This document shows, piece by piece, positions 1 to 11,348 of a DNA stretch of 64,000 nt. Source of the DNA: Chamaecrista fasciculata (Eukaryota > Streptophyta > Magnoliopsida > Fabales > Fabaceae). Every line of letters begins with the position of its first letter. The first letter of the stretch is position 1. The DNA lies in contig QANZ01014774.1 in the NCBI GenBank assembly GCA_003254925.1, positions 7,465 to 71,464 on the forward strand, in the 5' to 3' direction. The notes below the pieces were generated by a model. The model did no database searches. It was given only the letters and a program-made list of their open reading frames with translations, and was not told where the DNA came from. Position numbers and translations under genes: made by a program.

Positions 1-298
1 TTCTTGATTATTCAAGAATCATAGATAGAGTTCCCGTATTCACTTGGGAAGAAGTGAAGGAGGCTAGCACCTAGGCATCTGCCAAACTGCTCGTGTGGAT
101 CACCGGTAGAGGAAGGACACTCAGTGGACTTCTCAAATTCGCAAACACGATAAGTCACCGATTGAAACTAGGTAAACATCTTTTCTTATCTGGTATAAAC
201 ATAGTTAGTGGATCCTGGAAGGAATCAAAGAGTTAGCTTTTAGTTTTATCAAGTTTTTTTTAATTTTTCCGCTGCGCTCCCTCTGTGATTTCCCAACA
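1..298 (+). mobile_element. Copia LTR, 3' end fragment
   Basis: The fragment matches by eye the last ~290 bp of the complete Copia LTR at 59847-61971: shared blocks include gaggctagcacct, gtgtggatcaccggtagagg, the ccgctgcg stretch and the terminal tttcccaaca. It ends at 298. No primer-binding site follows, so this is the 3' LTR of an element lying to the left, or a solo LTR. Confidence 0.75.
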
Positions 299-299
299 C

Positions 300-912
300 A
301 GAGATGATCAAATTCAGGTTGAGTTATCATGATCCCACAATAAGCTCCAAGAAGATGAATGATCGTCAAGAACCGATAACAAGAATGTGAATTCTCTCTC
401 TAAACTTGCATCACCCCCTGAAATTGACCTAAAGATCCTTTATATACTAAACTTTCAGCCAAATCCAGGTTGGGCAAGATTAGAATCATCAAAATTGGAC
501 TTGGACTTTAATAATTTAAAAAGTCGCAAATCACGCCGCGCGACTTGCCCACGACCACCTCCACGGCTTGATTTGGAAAAGTGCTGAAATTGTGCGATTT
601 GGTCCCTGACTCGTCTCCAAAGATCCTCGGGTCTTCCTTTAAGTATTTCAATGCTTTGGACTTCCTTTAAACCTTCCCAGACATCGAGAAACTATGTGAA
701 CTCTCAAGATAAACAAGGATCAACAAATAATAAAGATTAAACCCGAGAAAAATTACACAATTAATCACAAATTTGTCCAAATAAACATCAAACCTCAAGG
801 CATCATATTTTATCATAAAAGGACATAAAGACAAGAAATTGAATCTCAAATGAATATAAAATGCCTTAAAATGTCATTAGAATGTATGATAAAATATGGT
901 CAGATCAATCTT
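300..912 (-). mobile_element. LTR-like relic, minus orientation
   Basis: No host gene is visible. From about 590 to 912 the sequence is clearly similar to 28915-29235 (shared tttggtccct, gaaactatgtga, aaatgccctaaaa and tatggt(c/t)agatcaa blocks). On the minus strand a TATA-like motif (tatataaagg) lies at about 438-449, as expected for an LTR promoter. The family is uncertain; Ty3/gypsy is my best guess from similar relics elsewhere in the window. Confidence 0.45.
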
Positions 913-927
913 CTACGTTATGTTATT

Positions 928-1370
928 GGCCAAATTGTACTTTTAGTCCCATAACTTCTGTTAAAGTCTCAATTCGGTCTGATAACATTTTTTGTTGCAC
1001 TTTTGCTGTCATATCTTTTGCTCAAATTGCAGATTTGGTCCCATGTTGCATTTTTGGTCCGATATCTTGGGGTCATGTTGCAAAATTGGTTCTATATCTT
1101 TTGGTCAGGTTGTAGAATTGGTTCCATATCTTTGGATCAAGTGCGAAATTGGTATGATATCTTCGGATCAGATGGGACTAGCGGTGAAATTTTTTGCAAA
1201 GACATGTGACCAATTTTACAACCTGACCAAAAGATATGAGAACAAAAGTGTTACGAGACAAAATTTATAACTTTTTACAAATATATGGGTCCAAAAGTGC
1301 AACAAAAAAAAGTTATGGGACCAAATTAAAATCTAAACAAAAGTTGTAGGACCAAAAGTGCACTTTAGCC
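928..1370. mobile_element. Foldback MITE A1 with 9-bp target duplication
   Basis: This is a 443-bp near-palindromic element. The left end ggccaaattgtacttttag mirrors the right end ctaaaagtgcactttagcc-type sequence, and the arms consist of repeated '(a)tttggtcccatatctttt' units. It is flanked by a perfect 9-bp duplication, tatgttatt, at 919-927 and 1371-1379. Long arms and a 9-bp duplication are the hallmark of MULE-type foldback elements. Small ORFs inside it are accidental. Confidence 0.85.
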
Positions 1371-1857
1371 TATGTTATTTTATGTTTGAGTGTTTATTTG
1401 ATTTGTTGGACATGATTATGAATTTATGACTATTTGAATTTTAAAGAATATTGTTATGCTATGTAAGAAGAGATATATTTTTGTTTTCTTTATTTAAATT
1501 TACAATTAAGTATATGATATAGGGATTGTATTGAAATATAAGTACTTAGATAAATTTTATGATTTTATGATTCAATTTTACGGTTCGATTTTATACCATT
1601 TTTTCGATTTTACTTAAAATCTCGAGTTTGACAACTTTGGTTGTAAGTATAATAAATAAAAAGGTGATGAGAGATGGTTAAAAATGTTGGGAAAATTATC
1701 TTTTTTGTCCCCAAACTCTACATCAATTTTTAATTTCATCCCCAATGTTTGTTTACTATTAATTTTGTCTCCAAAGTTTACTATTAAATTATAGTTAATT
1801 ATAAGTATTTCAATAAAAATGTATTAATAATTAAATATTAGATTAAAATAATTTTTA

Positions 1858-2294
1858 GGTCAAAGTGCATCTTTAGTCCCATAACTTTTGCTCAGGTCTC
1901 AATTTAGTCATATAACTTTTTTGGTTGCACTTTTAATCTCATATCTTTTACTCAAGTTGTAAATTTGGTCCAGTATCACTTTTGGTCTCATATCTTTTGG
2001 TCAAGTTGCAGAATTGGTCCCATATCTTTGCAAAAAATTTCAACGTCAGTTTTACCTAGCCCATAGATATGAGACTAATCGTACACCTTACTCAAAGAAA
2101 TGAGACCAATTTTGCAACTTGACCAAAAGATATGAGACCAATTCTGCAACCCGACCCAAAGATATGAGACAAAAAATGTAACATGAGACCAAATATGCAA
2201 GCAAAAGATATAAGACCAAAAATGTAACAAAAAAAATTATAGGACCAAATTGAAACCTGAACAAAAGTTATGGGATCAAAAGTACCCTTTAACC
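1858..2294. mobile_element. Foldback MITE A2 with 9-bp target duplication
   Basis: This 437-bp palindromic element belongs to the same family as the one at 928-1370 (ends ggtcaaagtgcatctttag and ttttgatcccataac on the opposite arm). A perfect 9-bp duplication, taattttta, lies at 1849-1857 and 2295-2303. Confidence 0.85.
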
Positions 2295-2596
2295 TAATTT
2301 TTAAAAGAAATTGGTGATGTTTTACAATAAATAAAGATTAACAGTTTTTTCACACTATTAATTTAATTTTTTTTCAAAATCACCCCAGTCCCAAAATGTC
2401 TCTTATCTTTGTCCATTTCGTTCATTTTTATTTTGACCAAATAGAAAAATGCTATGAAGTAACGCATAGCATAACGGTCAAACACTTAAATCTGGCCGAT
2501 CGTTATTCTCGGCTTTCAACGTTGGCCCACAAACCCCATCAAAGGCAAACCTGTCCAGATTCTTTGTATTGGAAAAAGGCTCTCTCTCTCCTATTT

Positions 2597-3013
2597 AAAG
2601 TGTATTTTTTGTCTCATAATTTTGGTTCGGATCTCAATTTTATTCCATAACTTTTTTGTTAAATTTTTTGTCTTATATATTTTACTCAGGTTACATATTT
2701 CGTCATATGTTGTATTTTCGGTTCCATATCTTTGGGCCAAGTTGCAATTATAGTCCTATATCTTTTGAACATGTTGTAGAATTGGTTTTATATGAGGCTA
2801 TATCTCTAGTTCAGATGCAGAATCGCTTCCATATCTTTAGTTTCAAGTGGGACTAATGGTGGAAATTTTTGAAAAGTTATGGAACCAATACTACAATATG
2901 ATAATAAAATATGAGACTAAAAATGATAAGGGACCAAATCTGCAACTTTTTCAAAGATATGAGACTAAAAGTGCAATAAAAAAAGTTATGGGATCCAATG
3001 TACTCTTTCACGG
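2597..3013. mobile_element. Degenerate foldback MITE A3
   Basis: The arms have the same organisation as A1 and A2 (ttaaagtgtatttttt on the left, repeated agatatgagactaaaagtg on the right), but they are more diverged and I see no convincing target duplication. It is probably an older insertion. Confidence 0.55.
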
Positions 3014-3033
3014 TTTTACCTTTATTTATTTTT

Positions 3034-3571
3034 GGTTAAAGGGTCAATTTGGTCCTAAATGTATGTCATAATATTCATTTTGATCCATTATGTTTCAAAA
3101 AGTTCAAATTGGTATTAAATGTTTGCAAATTGTTTCATTTTGGTCCCAACTATTGAATATGGCTTGTTTCAAGTTCAAACATGACGAGTTTAGAGCTACT
3201 TATTGTTCTCGAAGAGTGCTTTCTCTATCTAGTTGGATATGTCAGCAAATGACGTCAAATCGGTCCTAAAAGTGGACCTTTCGTTTTATAGTCAAACAAA
3301 CAAAGTTGATTATATTTATCTCGTTTCAAATTCGAATGCGACGATTTCAGAGCTACGAGTTCCTCTTAACAAGTACTTTGAAATTGAAATGAGAGACTAG
3401 AGAAATATGACCAAATACAATAGTTTGAGATCAAAATGAAACATTTTACCAATATTTAAGACAAAAATAAATTATTTTGCCAACATTTAGGACAAATTTG
3501 AACATTTTGAAACATAATGGACCAAAATGAACATTAGGGCATACATTTAGGACCAAAATAAACCTTTGACC
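3034..3571. mobile_element. Foldback MITE B1 with 9-bp target duplication
   Basis: The element is 538 bp with inverted arms: ggttaaagggtcaatttgg on the left and ccaaaataaacctttgacc on the right. The perfect 9-bp duplication tttattttt lies at 3025-3033 and 3572-3580. Its right end is only about 50 bp upstream of the TATA box of the copper chaperone gene. A related copy, split by a Copia fragment, lies at about 37138-37972. Confidence 0.85.
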
Positions 3572-3630
3572 TTTATTTTTTATTTTTTTGCCATTCAAGT
3601 TTCGATTCGTTGACTGTCACAGGTTCTCGC

Positions 3631-3638
3631 TATAAATA
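3631..3638 (+). promoter_or_regulatory. TATA box of the copper chaperone gene
   Basis: tataaata lies 63-70 bp upstream of the ATG at 3701, so a start site near 3660 and a 5' UTR of about 40 nt would be normal for plants. The whole stretch between this box and 3034 is MITE or its target site. Confidence 0.7.
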
Positions 3639-3700
3639 CATCGCCAGCAAACCCATTCGCAGAAACACCATTGAAACTTCTTTCATTGTTCTCTTTAACC

Positions 3701-5055
3701 ATGTCTCAGGTGAATCATCGAATCCCATCCTCTTATTTGCTTTCTCATCGATCCAATTTTTTCTTCGATTTATTTCTTCTCGTTGGAGTTTTTCATTCCG
3801 TTCTCTAAATTTTGGATCATTCCTTTTTTTTTTTTTTTTTTAATTCGTANTTTTTTTTTATTAATTCGTATTGGAATGTTTTCTGATTTCGGATATCAGG
3901 AATTCAATCTCTCTGTATTTGTATTTGTATTTGACTGCCTCGTAATAAGATTCAAGTCAACTTTTTTTCTTTTTTCCTTAGTTCCGAATTGATTAATTTC
4001 AGCTGTAACAATCGCCCCTAAATATCTTATTTTTGCATTAATAAGTGTTAGGGAAAGTTTGGATTTTCTTTTAATCCAAACATCTGATTGCCCCAAAAGT
4101 CATCTTATCATCTTGTAATGATTGTCCGTAGATGTCTTTATTTCTTTATTCTTTCTTTTCTTTTTCTTTGTTTCTGTTGATATGATCTATTGATAAAATG
4201 GCCTAAGTGGAAGTTTAAATCCAATCATAATTTTTCTGTCTGTTGAAAATATCTGCATTCTAACCGAATACCCTATTTTTCTGTCAATTTTCTTATCACC
4301 GTTTGTAATCATGTATATTGTTTACATAATTGTTTTCTCTAATTTCCTTCTTCTTTAACCTGACAATTTTGGTTATTATGGATGCAGACTGTAGTCCTCA
4401 AAGTTGGTATGTCATGTGAAGGATGTGTTGGTGCAGTGAAGAGAGTTTTGGGGAAACTTGAAGGTAGAATTTGGCTCTTGTATTCAATTTACTTATCATC
4501 TTTTTTGGCATTCAGCATCATCATTCATGAACTTCCTAGTGTAAAATTCTCTGGTTGTCTGCAATTAGAACCCAATATCAAAATTTAGTGACTCAAGATC
4601 TTGCTCTAGCACAGTGATTGATGCTTTGTTTTATGCATTTTTAAGAATTATTATGCACTTTCTCATTTTATTTCAATTCCCAGAATACTTTTATTTTTTT
4701 TGTATGTTCAGTGTTCATCTAATTCAGGAGCTTCCTTGGGTGTCGTTTTTCTTCTATGTACTTAAAATTGTATTTATAGTTTGTGAAAGTCTGCAGATGT
4801 TTTTCACATTTCTGTATTGCTACTTTTCTCGTAAAGACCGTTCATTTAGTTTTGAAACATATGTGCATGTGGATTTGTGTCTATATATGTTTTTCTGAAA
4901 ATCTAAATCCAGTCATGTGGATTAGAAGGTTCCAATTTTAGTCCCTGGAAAGTGCAAAATAACTAAATGATGTCTTAGGATTTTTGGGGGCACATAACTG
5001 AAGTTCATTGACAATTCATTATTTGCTTTGGCTTCATCAAAGGACTTTTATTCCC

Positions 5056-5102
<47 letters not shown>

Positions 5103-6793
5103 CTTTTTACCCCCACTTTTCATGGAAATTCTATTCCTTTAAAATCCTAATCCATACTACCTTTAATTATTCCCTAAACTCATTCTATGGCCTGGCTCTA
5201 CATTTCTCACTTAATGTTTACGGTCCTTGGAATGGTATATGATAGAACCCACTCACTAAAAATACTGATAATATTTAAAAACTAAGACAAGAACAGCCCA
5301 CTCTCTAATGTTTACACCATAATTAAAGCATAAGAACACTCCCAAAGTCACTGAAGACAAGGCACTATCTGAAGCCAACGCCTCTTACACCATTAGAGGC
5401 GTTGGCTTCACTGAGGCATCACCTAGTAGACTGCCCTCTGTTCACTTTGTCCCCACAAAGGCGTGTACCTTGGGCACCTTGATGTCGTGTGCAGGTAGAT
5501 TTTAAAGAAACTACAGTCCAACAAAGCATACCAGAAAGAAACACAGCCTAGGTCCAACTCTAGTTTTAGAGATATAAACTAGGTCAGATAGCTTTTTAGG
5601 GTGACAAATATTATAAAGCAAACCACACACAAGCATGTGATAGAATTGGAATAACAACCAGTAATATAAAAACATAACCTAAAAGCTCTCAATCTTCACG
5701 TAGGTAGAGACGCAGATAAAGTGCAGTTTTTGTTTTATTTTTTGGTTTTTCAACGTGATATATGACTTTAATTCCTTGATGATTTTGATGATTATAGTGA
5801 CTTATGAATTGATGATTATTATATCAAAAGTTATAGTTCATTGCATATATTGTTACAAATTTACATCTCTTCATGTATGTTCATATAACATATCTAGCAA
5901 TTGTTTCATATCATGTTTTGCTTGGACATGCGCCTTTTTATCACCTCTCGCTTAAGGAATTTTAGGAGCTTGGCGCCTTAGGGACACCATTTGACTTTGA
6001 CTAATAAAGCAACACAAATTGAAACCATAGAGATAGACTGGATTTTGTGAGACCAATACTCTCCCAATATCAGCACCACATGCACACTCTTGTCACAACT
6101 GTCAGATATTGTTGTGCACCACTCTTCCTTTTATTCTCTCCTTTGCTTCTTTTTTTCCCTCATCTCCAGTGCATCCTTTGTCTACCCAGTAACATCTACC
6201 TTGGTTAGGTTCCTTTTGAGCTCAAGCCCATCTTTAGTCATGGGCTGCTCTCCCTCATTTATCTCGCACTTCCTTACATAGGTAGCATGTAAAATAGTAC
6301 CAAAAATATATTATTGTTTCAACTTTAAATTTTGATACCATTATGTTGAAACTTGAAACCATTTGACATAATCTGCATGTTGATGGTTTATTCCCCAAAT
6401 TTTGTGCATGCAGTCGCAGCTACCTTTTATCTTTACTGCATGTTGACTCTAGAGGCTTTGTTTAGAAGAATTATTGCTTATTATGCCTTTGTTTGGAATT
6501 TCATGCAATTTATCAAAGTACATAGAATTAGAAGTCATTTGGTACTTTATCTCACATAACTATCTGTGATATCCTAAATATCATGGTATATGATACCGAG
6601 AGCCTATGAAGCATGAGTACGTTATACTTGGTGCCGTACCTACCCAATATCATTTGGGACTTGAGAGATAGGGCAATTTGACTCTGTTGAAGCTTAAAGT
6701 GGACAAAATCATTTGGAAAGTTGTGGGTTGAGGGAGAATGAAAGGATGTGGCAAATTACTGGCCAAAAGAGAAAGACAAAACTCATTTTTATC

Positions 6794-6829
<36 letters not shown>

Positions 6830-8717
6830 AGGCAGATGCCCAATGAACCAATCCAGGCAAATGCACTATGAGCCAATTAAGGCTTATGCACTATGAGCCA
6901 ATTTAGGCTTATGCCATTTGTACCATAGCATGTTCCAAATTATGGGGTATTCTCTTTAAAGTTTAAACTATCACACATGCAATGCATTCAATGAAAAACT
7001 AGGGAAATAGACCCTTTGCTAGTTCCCTTCTAGGATGCTCATCGATCCCTAGGAAGCCCTTCTTTGAAAGGAGAAGAAAATCCCCAAGAACGACACAAAA
7101 ATACACAAAATAAGGCAATTTCACTAAATCCATCTTCTCTTCATCTCTTACTCTCTATTACTTCAACACTTCTCGTTAATTCACTTGACTACTTGAGTCC
7201 TTCAATCCAAGGACCAAAATAATTTTTTCTGACATAGATCCCATCCATAACTTCTTTACACAATAGTCCTGGTAAAAATAAAATCGGGATGTTACAAGTG
7301 TAACAAAGGAAAGAGAAAAGAAATAATGAGCTGGAAGGTGTTGAATTGGGGGAGAAGCAGGGGATAACAACTTCTAGGCTGTATGAGGCATGTGATGTAT
7401 TGAGCTTCTGGTATTTATAAGCACACCCTAGAGATAGTGAAGCAGAAGGAAAATATAGGGGTTTTCTTGGGGTTCTGGTATCAGGAAAATATTAGTCTTG
7501 TTTCTAGTATTGTTGCTGTTATATTACAGTGTATGAAGGTGCTATTGCTAGTATTATGAATTAAATCAGTGTTTGGTTCAAGAGGGTTCTAATAGAAAGA
7601 TTATGAAGTGATGAAGCTTGAGGACCTGTTTGTGTGTGCTATTTTTTAACACTTATGAATTTATTTTAAGCTATAAGTGTTTTCCTACATTAACACCCAG
7701 GTTATCAAACTATGGTAAAAGTGCTTTCTAATGAAAATTCATTCTGCAAAATTATATTTCCACTTGACCCTATACAAATTTTAAAATCACTTATAATTAT
7801 TTTAACCTACACTCATAAATGCATACCTTTTTTTTTTCAGTAATTTCACTTTCAAAAGTTCTTTTGCATAATATTTGCCCAACAGAATCGCGGTCATGCT
7901 TTGGAATCATTTTTACGCCCATTTCAAAATAATAACACAAATCTCAACAATGTTGAAAATTGTTGTTCTTGAGAGAATTAGAGAAAGTCATACCAAAATT
8001 CAATGAGAATGTGCTTATGCATTTATGGTTCCCTTAATGTGATAGATAGTACATAGAAGTAGAACATCATAACAAGGAGTAGGGATGATCAAAATACTCA
8101 AGCCCAATGAAAACCCTGAAATTTTACCCTTTAGATTTGGGTCTAGTCTTGGACCCAACTTTAATGGGTCTGAGTTCGAGTATAGTGGTACCTTACCCAC
8201 ACCTTATCAATAATAATAAATATTTATTTTTATATATAAAAAATATAATACTTTAGCACTTTTTATTAAAAAATTATTAAATATTTCATAAACATTGAAA
8301 TATTTTATTAATGTATTCTTATTTATGATTTATTTTTTTATTTTTAGTAATTATTGATATAAAAAGTTGAATAAAAATAAGTTTCTATCAATAAAATATA
8401 ATTTATTTTAGAATTTCTCTTGGTCTGGGTTCTGATCCGGGTATAGGTAGGGATTAGACTACCCAGATACAAGCTCATACCCGGGTCTAGGTCCAGGGAT
8501 CACAGTACCTTACGCATACCTTACTCATGATCATCCCTACCAAGAAGTGTTGATAATTGCAGGTGTGGAATCGTATGATGTTGATTTGAAGGAGCAGAAA
8601 GTGACTGTGAAAGGAAACGTGGAGCCAGAGAAAGTTCTGCAGACTGTTTCCAAAACTGGGAAGAAGACTGCCTTCTGGGACGCTGAAGGAGGAGAAGGAA
8701 GCACTGTCACAGCCTAG
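3701..8717 (+). CDS. ATX1: ATX1/CCH-like copper metallochaperone (3 exons)
   Basis: Spliced CDS 3701-3709, 4388-4463 and 8563-8717 (9+76+155 nt = 80 codons, 79 aa plus stop). All junctions are GT-AG and the phases agree. The protein is one HMA domain. The copper-binding MxCxGC motif is M-S-C-E-G-C at residues 11-16, and the conserved lysine-rich end ([10 protein letters not shown]) lies near residues 60-69. Proteins of this family are cytosolic and hand Cu(I) to P-type ATPases such as RAN1/HMA5. The short tail (about ten residues) fits ATX1 rather than the long-tailed CCH, though the split between the two names is not certain. Intron 1 is 678 bp and holds a single undetermined base at 3850. 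Intron 2 is 4.1 kb, with a CT microsatellite (5061-5099), a perfect hairpin (5370-5410), an AT microsatellite (6801-6827), short degenerate repeats near 6825-6915 and a hAT MITE (8080-8539). The stop is TAG at 8715. Confidence 0.93.
5061..5099. repeat. (CT)n microsatellite in intron 2
   Basis: An uninterrupted run of about 20 CT units sits inside the large intron of the copper chaperone gene. A useful length-polymorphic site, otherwise unremarkable. Confidence 0.95.
5370..5410. repeat. Perfect 16-bp hairpin in intron 2
   Basis: tgaagccaacgcctct (5370-5385) is followed by the 9-nt loop tacaccatt and its exact reverse complement (5395-5410). It is much more GC-rich than its surroundings. No terminal duplication was found, and I do not recognise it as a known MITE end. 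Confidence 0.9.
8080..8539. mobile_element. hAT-type MITE at the end of intron 2
   Basis: The 460-bp element starts tagggatgatcaaa and ends gatcatccct a, an inverted terminal repeat of the hAT type. It has a degenerate 8-bp target duplication, acaaggag (8072-8079) and ccaagaag (8540-8547). The arms contain mirrored 'gggtctag/tctgggttctgatccgggt' tracts. The last base lies 23 bp before the exon 3 start, so the element supplies the sequence where the branch point should lie. Confidence 0.8.
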
Positions 8718-10113
8718 AATCAACCGTTTGGTTCCAAATGCTATGTGAAAGAAGTAGGCCTTTTAGCCAAATGCAACTTGGTATAGACTTCCAATAATTG
8801 TATTCAATAATTGTACTATTTTCACTCTCATGTATATTATTATATTGTGATCTTAGTGACTGTAACTTATTTACTGCGTGTACTATGTGATTGATGCTGG
8901 CGCTCCTGCTTTTGTCTCTAATTTGATCTTTGTGCCATTATTCAATCTTATGAGTTCTCTTTGTTCGGTCAAAACCTCATTTTGGGCCTCAAATTATCGG
9001 GTAAGTTTCATCTTGGTACAGAAATTATTTTATGTTCTCCAAAATGTTATTTGGTATGTTTTCAGTTGTTATTTATAACTTAGAGAATTTCTCTGTGTTA
9101 TAATAAGTGAGACAAAGAAATAAAGTTTTTCGTTCTTAGTTACCAACTAAAGATAAAATAGTCGTTGAATTTTCTTTGAAACAGCGAAGATATTTCTTTC
9201 AAAGAGTGAGCATTTTTCTTTTATGTTTTTGCTAACTCTTTCAAATAGTGATAAATAGTGCATTTCAACGGTTCATGTTACAAATAACACTAGAAATCAA
9301 AAGAAAATTTAATTTTGAGATCAAAATGAAACAAATGTAAAAGTTTAATTTGTATTGAATTTTTATTTTGTGGTCTTTGAGTTTTACTCAGATTTCAAAT
9401 TGTTGACAATTACAATAATTCAATATTTGAATTATATATTTCGATTATTTAATGATCGATTAATTGATTTGATATAAATTGAGGAGTTAAATAATATATT
9501 TATTTTGTCGTAGATTGAATGGGTTAGGTTTGCCGAAGATATATAATAATGTTTTCAAAAATCATATTGAATCTGCTTGTTTGTCTCACTCGAATGGTGA
9601 TGTGAAGTATGGTCCAAAATGAAACTTTGAGCAAATTTGAGGGACTAAAATAAACTTTGACCTTTAAAATAGAAGTAAACATAATCAAGATTTACTACAC
9701 AGTTAAATTTCTTTTTTTCAAAAGTATATAATGTTTTAAAAATAAAAGTAAAATTTTTAAAATTTTTGTGTAAAACATTGAAATTCTCTAATGACTCATT
9801 AAATTTTCTGTTTATTTTAAGTTTGAGTGTTCTGAATGGCTCAAAGTACTTTTTTTTAAAAAACATATAGAATGGCTCAAGCCTCATACTCTCGGACCCA
9901 AATCCTCTCTAGTATGATTTTGGTGCATTTTCATACAGTATAGAGAGAGAGAAAGAGAGAGTTGGAGAGAGAGAAAATTAGTAGGACCCACACTTTACCA
10001 CACTTCTCTCTCTAACTTTTCCATTCTCTCTCTACACTGCAGCAGCTTCACATGATAGAGGATCCACTTTCCATATTCTCATAGTACTTACTATTGAGCG
10101 TTGTTTGCTTTAC
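8718..10113. other. Intergenic region downstream of the copper chaperone
   Basis: The first ~150 bp is probable 3' UTR with AT-rich polyadenylation-like signals (aataattgtattcaataa near 8790). At 9640-9660 there is a MITE-B-like arm end (gggactaaaataaactttgacc) without a clear partner. At 9930-10040 a small GA/CT inverted repeat (gagagagaaagagaga facing tctctctaacttttcc) is visible. I see no gene here. Confidence 0.6.
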
Positions 10114-10928
10114 ATTCATTATTTAATGCGTCTTTTGTTTTATATTTATATTTAATGCTAAATTAAAATGTATTTATCCTTTGATAACAAAAAAGAATTA
10201 AACATTCAATTAACTTTATATTTTAAAAGTGACTTAAAATTTTTATTCCTATTTAATTATTAAAACAAAACATTATTTAAAAATTTCATAACAAATCATA
10301 ACTTTGAAAAATGCTAAATCTCAGAAAATGAATCCCATTCTATATAGCATCACAAGGGATCATGTAATAGAAAAAGAGAGTCTTTTTAAGAGACCAGTGT
10401 CATTTGCCTTAAAAACTTCTTTATCTCTCTTTATCAGTGGAACGTGAGGTAAAATAACACCTAAAACACACTGTTTCATTTAATTTCATAAGATGAGATT
10501 GTCATGTGACACAATCTTAATAGCAGACATAAAATCTAACGGCTAAAAATTACTCAAATACAAAGATAGAGACTCAAATTTAGAGGATCCAATTTCCTTT
10601 TTAAGTATTGCTCAATAGAAAAATACATATGGTCAAACATAATGAAATTTGAATGCTAACAAATTAATAGTTTGATCAGTTTAATTGCAGGCTATAATTG
10701 CATATTAACTTGAAGGAAAACATGTTGGACTAATATTACTTTACGAGCATAAGAAGTTGACTTTCTCAAATATTGGATTCATCAGTAGACAACATCAATA
10801 TTCTCCTTTCCTGCTGTAATAACAATAAAAAAATATATTTATACACAACAACAACAAAATTAATCATTTAGTCATATAATTTTATTTTATTTCAAATTAG
10901 TTCTTGTTATTTGAAATTTAGTGACTTT

Positions 10929-11110
10929 GTTAGGTTAAACTATGGGTTTCCCACGCCTATCCGTGTAATGGTATAAGCGAAGACTAATCTTATTCGAGTC
11001 TCAGAGACGAAACGGTTGGACCTTTCCAATAACATTGACTCTAGGAATCAAAATCGGGTTCTCTCTCTAGGATGTAGCTCGTCAACCACTATACCAAATA
11101 TCTGTTGGTT
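10929..11110 (-). mobile_element. tRNA-derived SINE (copy 1)
   Basis: This is the reverse complement of the same SINE as at 53036-53224: the box-B-like region and the conserved tail (ggtttcccacgcctatccgt on the plus strand) are recognisable. It is flanked by a 16-bp target duplication, gaaattta(g/t)tgacttt, at 10913-10928 and 11111-11126 with one mismatch. The same insertion is present in copy 2, so it predates the tandem duplication. Confidence 0.85.
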
Positions 11111-11348
11111 GAAATTTATTGACTTTGGTCCTTAACAGTCAAACTAATTTCAAAGCTAATTTGATGTATGTATACCAATATTAGTACTTCAGAATCAGTA
11201 CAAAAGTTTAACATTTCCACATAATAATTCTATATCATAATATGATAGTTTATTTAGCTTTTAAACAAACAGTATTACAAGTTACAACACACTTGAGGAC
11301 TGAAATTTAAAAGTTACAAAAGGAAAAGACCATTTTTTTAAAAGGAAA

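Noticed and set aside
3850..3850. Undetermined base in intron 1 of the copper chaperone
   Set aside because: Sits in a poly-T tract; a sequencing ambiguity with no effect on the gene model.
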